From assembly GCA_040394775.1 (NCBI GenBank), contig JBEBRN010000102.1, positions 1 to 8,849 of the forward strand: a stretch of 8,849 nucleotides of DNA, written 5' to 3'. The notes beneath the pieces are model-generated. The model was given only the letters and a program-made list of their open reading frames with translations. It did no database searches and had not been told where the DNA came from. Of the stretch, positions 5,102-8,849 are shown piece after piece. Position 1 is the first letter of the stretch. Every line of letters starts with the position of its first letter. The translations under genes were made by a program, and so were the position numbers. This stretch comes from 40-80 sp040394775. GTDB taxonomy: Bacteria > Bacteroidota > Bacteroidia > Flavobacteriales_D > Crocinitomicaceae.

Positions 5102-7543
5102 TCAATATAATGCTGGGAATTTCTCTGGATTCGCTTCGTTCATAATCTCATACACCTTCTCGATAATATCATCGATACTTGGCTTGGAGAAATAATCACC
5201 ATCCGTTCCATAAGCTGGGCGGTGATCTTTTGCAGAAAGCGTTTGTGGCGCAGAATCCAAGTGGTAGTAACCATTTTGCTCGACCAAAATTTTGTCTAAC
5301 ATATAACCTGTTGCACCTGAACTCACGTCTTCATCGACAATCAATAAACGATTTGTTTTCTCTAACGATTGTGCAATACTGTGGTGAATATCAAATGGAA
5401 TCAATGTTTGTGCATCGATTAATTCAACGCTAATGCCCATTTCTTCCAAATCTTCTACTGCTTTTGTACATAAGTTGAACGTTGAACCGTAGGAAACAAG
5501 CGTAATATCAGTTCCTTCGTTGGTTGTTTCGGTAACACCTAATGCAGTTTTGTATTCGCCAATGTTAGAAGGCATCAATTCTTTGATACGGTAACCATTC
5601 AACGGCTCAATTACTAATGCTGGTTCGTCACCTGCCATTAATGTATTGTAGAAACCTGCAGCTTTCGTCATATTTCTTGGAACACAGACATTTACGCCTC
5701 TTACGGAGTTAACAATTGCTCCTAAAGGTGAACCTGAATGCCAGATTCCTTCTAATCGGTGACCTCTTGTTGAAATGATTAATGGTGCTTTTTGTCCACC
5801 TTTTGTTCGGTATTGAACCGTAGCCAAATCATCTGACATCACTTGTAAGCAATACAATAAATAGTCTAAATATTGAATTTCAGCAATAGGACGTAAACCT
5901 CTCATTGCCATTCCAATACCTTGTCCGACAATCGTTGCTTCACGAATTCCTGTATCTTCTACACGTAATTCACCGAAAATCTCTTGTAAACCTTCTAAAC
6001 TTTGGTTCACACCTCCAATCTTTCCAGCATCTTCACCAAAAATCAAGGTTTCTGGATGATTTTCAAAAATATGATTAAAGTTCTCTCGTAAAATCAAACG
6101 TCCGTCCACCATTTCAGCATCGCTATCGTAGCGTGGATCAACGGCAGTGATTTCACTCACGCCTTTATCTGATTCTGAATATAAGTAAGAACTGTATCTA
6201 TCGTGTCCGTCTTTAAATTTGTCTTGAATCCAAGCAGCCAACATTGCTTTGCTTTGAATATTTTCTTTAGCAATTGTTCTCAATACCAAACGCGCCGTAC
6301 CTATGATTTCCTTTCTATTCGGATCCATTGCTTTATTCAACGCATCGATTTGTGCTTGAACAAAAGAAGCGTTCTTAGACTCTGCAGCAACAGCTGTCAA
6401 CACATTCACACAATCTGTTAAATCTTGCTTTAAACTATCTGTAAAATCTTTCCATGCTTGACTTTTCGCATCACGCACTTCTTTCTTCGCTTCTTTTTCA
6501 ATTGCTTCTAGTTCTTCAGACGTAGCGAGCATTTTTCCATCCATTTCATAGGATAAAATCCATTCTTTGAATTTAGCGATACAATCGAATTCTGTTTCCC
6601 ACTTCAAACGCTCTTCTGATTTGTAGCGTTCGTGCGATCCAGATGTAGAGTGACCTTGTGGTTGATTCACTTCTTGCACGTGCACTAAAACAGGAACGTG
6701 TTGCTCTCTAGAAAGTGCCACAGCTTTTTCGTATGTTTGAATTAAATCCGCGTAATCCCAACCTTTGGTGGTAAAAATCTCGAATCCTTTTTTATCTTTT
6801 GTTCGTTGGAAACCAGCTAATGCTTCCGAAATACTACTTTTAATCGTTTGTTTATCTCTAGAAACGGAAATTCCATAACCATCGTCCCAAACTGACATGA
6901 CAATTGGTACTTGAAGTACACCAGCAGCATTCATCGTTTCCCAGAAAGGACCTTCAGAAGTACTCGCGTCACCAATAGTTCCAAACGCTACTTCATTTCC
7001 TTTATGAGAGAATTTCTCAAATTCATCGGTATGTAAAGCAGCATTCTGACGATATACTTTAGAAGCTAATGCTAAACCAAGTAAACGCGGCATTTGTCCA
7101 GCAGTAGGAGAGATGTCGGCAGAACTGTTCTTTTGTTCCATCAAATTTTTCCATTCCCCGTTTTCGTCTAAGTTACGAGTAGAAAAGTGTCCACCCATTT
7201 GACGTCCAGCAGATTGTGGTTCCAAGTCTACATCTGTATGTCCATAAAGACCAGCGAAATATTCACGAATCGTTAATTGGTCAATTGCCATCATTAACGT
7301 TTGATCACGGTAATAGCCAGAACGGAAGTCACCATTCTGAAACTGTTTTGCTAACGCAATTTGTGCAAGTTCTTTACCATCACCAAAAATACCGAACTTG
7401 GCTTTTCCAGTGAGAACTTCACGTCTTCCTAAAAGGGAAGTTTCGCGAGAAAGATTGGCTAATTTGAAATCATCTAAAACAGTGTTTTTAAACGATTCAA
7501 AATCTATTTGAGGTGCATTTAATTCGCTTGTTTCTTTTGCCAT
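5102..7543 (-). CDS. Branched-chain 2-oxoacid dehydrogenase E1, fused alpha-beta
   Basis: This protein (813 residues) is the thiamine-diphosphate-dependent E1 of a 2-oxoacid dehydrogenase complex, most likely acting on 2-oxoisovalerate and related branched-chain acids. It decarboxylates the oxoacid and passes the acyl group to lipoyl-E2. The alpha part (about 1-320) has the ThDP/Mg site GDASTSEG (191-198) through WDDGYGISV (219-227) and the loop GHSTSGSHERY (297-307). A charged helical linker follows (about 320-465). The beta part has FGEDAGKIGG (502-511), the RVEDTGIREATIVGQGIGMAMRG core (527-549) and a C-terminal transketolase domain from about 679 to the end. GDA and DDG replace the common GDG and DNG. 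The alpha-beta fusion is widespread in Bacteroidota. The start ATG7543 follows a TATCTTTG promoter. No E2 or E3 gene is nearby. Pyruvate as substrate cannot be excluded from sequence alone. Confidence 0.9.
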   Translation of the reverse strand: MAKETSELNAPQIDFESFKNTVLDDFKLANLSRETSLLGRREVLTGKAKFGIFGDGKELAQIALAKQFQNGDFRSGYYRDQTLMMAIDQLTIREYFAGLYGHTDVDLEPQSAGRQMGGHFSTRNLDENGEWKNLMEQKNSSADISPTAGQMPRLLGLALASKVYRQNAALHTDEFEKFSHKGNEVAFGTIGDASTSEGPFWETMNAAGVLQVPIVMSVWDDGYGISVSRDKQTIKSSISEALAGFQRTKDKKGFEIFTTKGWDYADLIQTYEKAVALSREQHVPVLVHVQEVNQPQGHSTSGSHERYKSEERLKWETEFDCIAKFKEWILSYEMDGKMLATSEELEAIEKEAKKEVRDAKSQAWKDFTDSLKQDLTDCVNVLTAVAAESKNASFVQAQIDALNKAMDPNRKEIIGTARLVLRTIAKENIQSKAMLAAWIQDKFKDGHDRYSSYLYSESDKGVSEITAVDPRYDSDAEMVDGRLILRENFNHIFENHPETLIFGEDAGKIGGVNQSLEGLQEIFGELRVEDTGIREATIVGQGIGMAMRGLRPIAEIQYLDYLLYCLQVMSDDLATVQYRTKGGQKAPLIISTRGHRLEGIWHSGSPLGAIVNSVRGVNVCVPRNMTKAAGFYNTLMAGDEPALVIEPLNGYRIKELMPSNIGEYKTALGVTETTNEGTDITLVSYGSTFNLCTKAVEDLEEMGISVELIDAQTLIPFDIHHSIAQSLEKTNRLLIVDEDVSSGATGYMLDKILVEQNGYYHLDSAPQTLSAKDHRPAYGTDGDYFSKPSIDDIIEKVYEIMNEANPEKFPALY

Positions 7544-7562
7544 AACTTTGGTTTGAGTTACG

Positions 7563-7570
7563 CAAAGATA
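7563..7570 (-). promoter_or_regulatory. Bacteroidota -7 promoter element of the E1 gene
   Basis: CAAAGATA on the plus strand reads TATCTTTG on the minus strand, identical to the hisS element and matching TAnnTTTG. It lies 19 nt before the E1 ATG. No clear TTG -33 box occurs at the usual distance. Confidence 0.55.
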
Positions 7571-7622
7571 GTGAAAAAAGGGTAATTACAGCCTCGTCAA
7601 TGGAATTATTTGAGACGCTTAA

Positions 7623-7637
7623 TTATGGCTGCCATAA
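7623..7637. promoter_or_regulatory. Dyad TTATGGC-T-GCCATAA upstream of the E1 gene
   Basis: This is a perfect 7-bp inverted repeat around a single T, about 53 bp upstream of the E1 -7 element. Its symmetry and size suit a dimeric transcription-factor operator for E1. It could also pair as a tiny hairpin, but a 1-nt loop is not feasible in RNA, so a DNA-binding site is the better reading. The regulator is unknown. Confidence 0.3.
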
Positions 7638-7712
7638 ATAAGAGCACACTGATTTTTTTAGAAAAGTAATTATTGACGTTGTCTAATTCAATTGTCTATA
7701 TATCAGATATTT

Positions 7713-7751
7713 AATTATTTTTTCAGCCAAGCGTTAAGCCAAAAAATAATT
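7713..7751. repeat. A/T-only 11-bp inverted repeat enclosing GCGTTAAGCC
   Basis: AATTATTTTTT (7713-7723) and AAAAAATAATT (7741-7751) are perfect complements around a 17-nt loop. The loop and its edge contain GCGTTAAGCCA (7731-7741), identical over 11 bases to 334-344 in the attC-like half-site. It lies far upstream of both divergent genes. It may be a relic of a mobile unit or a weak terminator-like structure; function is unknown. Confidence 0.35.
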
Positions 7752-7802
7752 GGAGGTAAAACCGTTCATTGGTGCTTTTTTCGTCTAGTTTAGTGTTAAA
7801 CT

Positions 7803-7822
7803 GATAATTATCGATATTTTTG
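7803..7822 (+). promoter_or_regulatory. Candidate promoter and palindromic operator of the kinase gene
   Basis: TATTTTTG (7815-7822) matches TAnnTTTG and would give a leader of about 76 nt. GATAATTATC (7803-7812), a perfect 10-bp palindrome, sits 2 nt upstream of it, where a regulator would compete with or assist RNA polymerase. No -33 TTTG box is seen. In this AT-rich sequence both matches could be chance. A purine-rich AAGGAA (7893-7898) lies at a suitable distance before the kinase ATG. Confidence 0.3.
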
Positions 7823-7905
7823 GTACATGTTTCTTTCAAAACGGTTGTACTTGTTGTTATTTCCATTTGATAGCGAAGTTTTTGAATTAAAAAAGGAAAT
7901 TGTAA

Positions 7906-8808
7906 ATGAAGACTTCTCATAAAAAGCAATACGTGGTGAGTGTAATTTCAATACTAGTATTGTCGCTACTTTGCTTATTTATTCGACCGTATATAAGTTA
8001 TTATGCTGTGGCACTTTTATTTCTTTTGACAGTCGCCATTTTAGCCATTTTATATGAGATTATTCCCGTTCTAATTGCTGCTTTTTTAAGTGTCTTAGCA
8101 TTAAATTTCTTTTTTATTCATCCTATTTTAAATTATAAAATTGACGGATATGAGAATATCTTTTTATTTTTCATCTACATTTTGATCTTGATAGTTGGAG
8201 TAGTATTGATTAATAAAATACGGAAGCAAGAAAAAAAATTGCGTGATAAGGAAGAAAAAGAGCTACTTATTAAGTTGTATAATACCTTACTTAACTCGCT
8301 TTCTCACGAATTGAGAACACCTATTGCGACGATTATTGGAAATGTGGACACCTTGTTAAATCGAAAAATTGTTGTCGCAGATGAACCTAGCCGTGAATTA
8401 TTGAGTGAGATTGAAATCGCTAGTTTAAAGTTGAATAGACAAGTGGAAAACTTGTTAAATATGAGTCGTTTAGAAAGCGGTAGTTTAAAATTGAAAATTG
8501 ATTGGTGTGATATTAATGAATTGATAGGCTTAATTATTCGTCGATTTGACACAAAGCGTTCACATACAATAATCTACGAGAACAATGATGAATTACCCAT
8601 CATAAAAATCGACGAAGGATTATTGGAACAAATAGTGTTCGAATTAATTCAAAATGCCATTTTTTATACGCCAGATAATACGGTGATAACGATTACTGTT
8701 TCAGTGATAGAGACCAATCTCATTATTTCGGTACAAGACAATGGTGGAGGTATTCCCAAAGAAGAAATTGACAATGTTTTTCAACGTTTTTATCCAACAC
8801 TTCGCTAA
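7906..8808 (+). CDS. KdpD-like sensor histidine kinase, C-terminally truncated
   Basis: The encoded protein has 300 residues. Residues about 9-103 contain four hydrophobic segments of the DUF4118 type found in KdpD, including LNFFFIHPILNYKID (66-80). A basic, charged linker (104-120) leads to a HisKA domain with the H box SLSHELRTPIA (131-141), phospho-acceptor His134. The HATPase domain has the N box ELIQNAIFYTP (246-256), the G1 box VQDNGGGIP (276-284) and the F box VFQRFY (291-296). It then ends PTLR-stop, lacking the G2 box (GTGLGL) and the last 50 or so residues, so ATP binding and kinase activity should be lost. The N-terminal KdpD/USP sensor module and a KdpE-like regulator are not present upstream; in Bacteroidota such parts can be separate genes. 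The break coincides with a palindrome at 8796-8848. Truncation by insertion or rearrangement is inferred. Confidence 0.85.
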   Translation: MKTSHKKQYVVSVISILVLSLLCLFIRPYISYYAVALLFLLTVAILAILYEIIPVLIAAFLSVLALNFFFIHPILNYKIDGYENIFLFFIYILILIVGVVLINKIRKQEKKLRDKEEKELLIKLYNTLLNSLSHELRTPIATIIGNVDTLLNRKIVVADEPSRELLSEIEIASLKLNRQVENLLNMSRLESGSLKLKIDWCDINELIGLIIRRFDTKRSHTIIYENNDELPIIKIDEGLLEQIVFELIQNAIFYTPDNTVITITVSVIETNLIISVQDNGGGIPKEEIDNVFQRFYPTLR

Positions 8809-8848
8809 AAAGTCACTTAAATGGTTGATTTTCAGCGAAATAAGTGTT
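8796..8848. mobile_element. Imperfect 53-nt palindrome at the kinase break, possible mobile-element end
   Basis: AACACTTCGCT (8796-8806) pairs with AGCG (8834-8837) and AAGTGTT (8842-8848), with AAAT bulged between them. Inside, AAAA faces TTTT and TCA faces TGA, extending the imperfect stem. The kinase reading frame departs from its family 3 nt before this palindrome and stops within it. Such subterminal hairpins mark ends of some insertion sequences, for example IS200/IS605-like ends. No transposase can be seen because the window ends here, so family and boundaries are unknown. Confidence 0.4.
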
Positions 8849-8849
8849 C

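Larger units (their letters stand above)
7544..7905. other. Divergent intergenic region between the E1 and kinase genes
   Basis: This 362-nt stretch holds the E1 promoter element (7563-7570), the dyad at 7623-7637, the A/T inverted repeat at 7713-7751, a GATAATTATC palindrome (7803-7812) and a candidate kinase promoter (7815-7822). No gene is supported. A 68-codon frame on the minus strand (7723-7929) runs into the kinase start and has no family features. Confidence 0.6.

Noticed and set aside
7723..7929. Open frame of 68 codons on the minus strand before the kinase gene
   Set aside because: It overlaps the kinase start and the A/T inverted repeat, has no start signal, and its translation looks non-coding.
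8700..8849. Kinase truncation as a simple frameshift
   Set aside because: None of the other forward frames after 8793 encodes a G2 box, although only about 55 bases remain to test.
1..8849. CRISPR array, tRNA or rRNA gene, integrase, or transposase gene
   Set aside because: No regularly spaced repeats, cloverleaf sequences, rRNA-like stretches or recombinase motifs were seen.

Overview
The window looks like a piece of a Bacteroidota chromosome, probably from the Flavobacteriales. The base composition is AT-rich. The two clearest promoter-like elements are TATCTTTG, which fits the Bacteroidota -7 consensus TAnnTTTG, and most starts lack strong Shine-Dalgarno sequences. The branched-chain 2-oxoacid dehydrogenase E1 is a fused alpha-beta protein of the kind common in this phylum. 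Genus cannot be fixed from the sequence.

Region 1 (1-2090) is accessory. After a possible gene tail (3-71) and AT-rich DNA there are two small genes of unknown role, each in a unit resembling an integron gene cassette. The first unit opens with GTTATGGTTC (348-357). Just after its gene comes the exact reverse complement GAACCATAAC (1348-1357), then a stem-loop with an extrahelical base, then another GTT core (1413). This is the arrangement expected of a cassette and its attC site. The first gene encodes a secreted protein with a GLPGLI/DUF4412-like middle and a TonB-C-like end. The second encodes a 126-residue protein of unknown function. No integrase is visible.

Region 2 (2092-4995) is a two-gene operon: hisS (histidyl-tRNA synthetase) and hutH (histidine ammonia-lyase), overlapping by ATGA. 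One enzyme charges histidine onto tRNA and the other destroys free histidine, so they share a substrate and are probably translationally coupled.

Region 3 (4996-5101) separates convergent genes and holds two stem-loops: a compact REP-like hairpin and a 61-nt hairpin with 15-bp perfect outer arms that is probably the shared terminator. Region 4 (5102-7570, minus strand) is the fused E1 gene with a short-leader promoter like that of hisS.

Region 5 (7544-7905) is a divergent intergenic region with several dyads. Region 6 (7906-8849) is a KdpD-like membrane histidine kinase (DUF4118, HisKA, partial HATPase). It stops right after its F box, without the G2 box. The stop lies in a 53-nt imperfect palindrome that runs to the window edge, which suggests a mobile element or rearrangement cut the gene.
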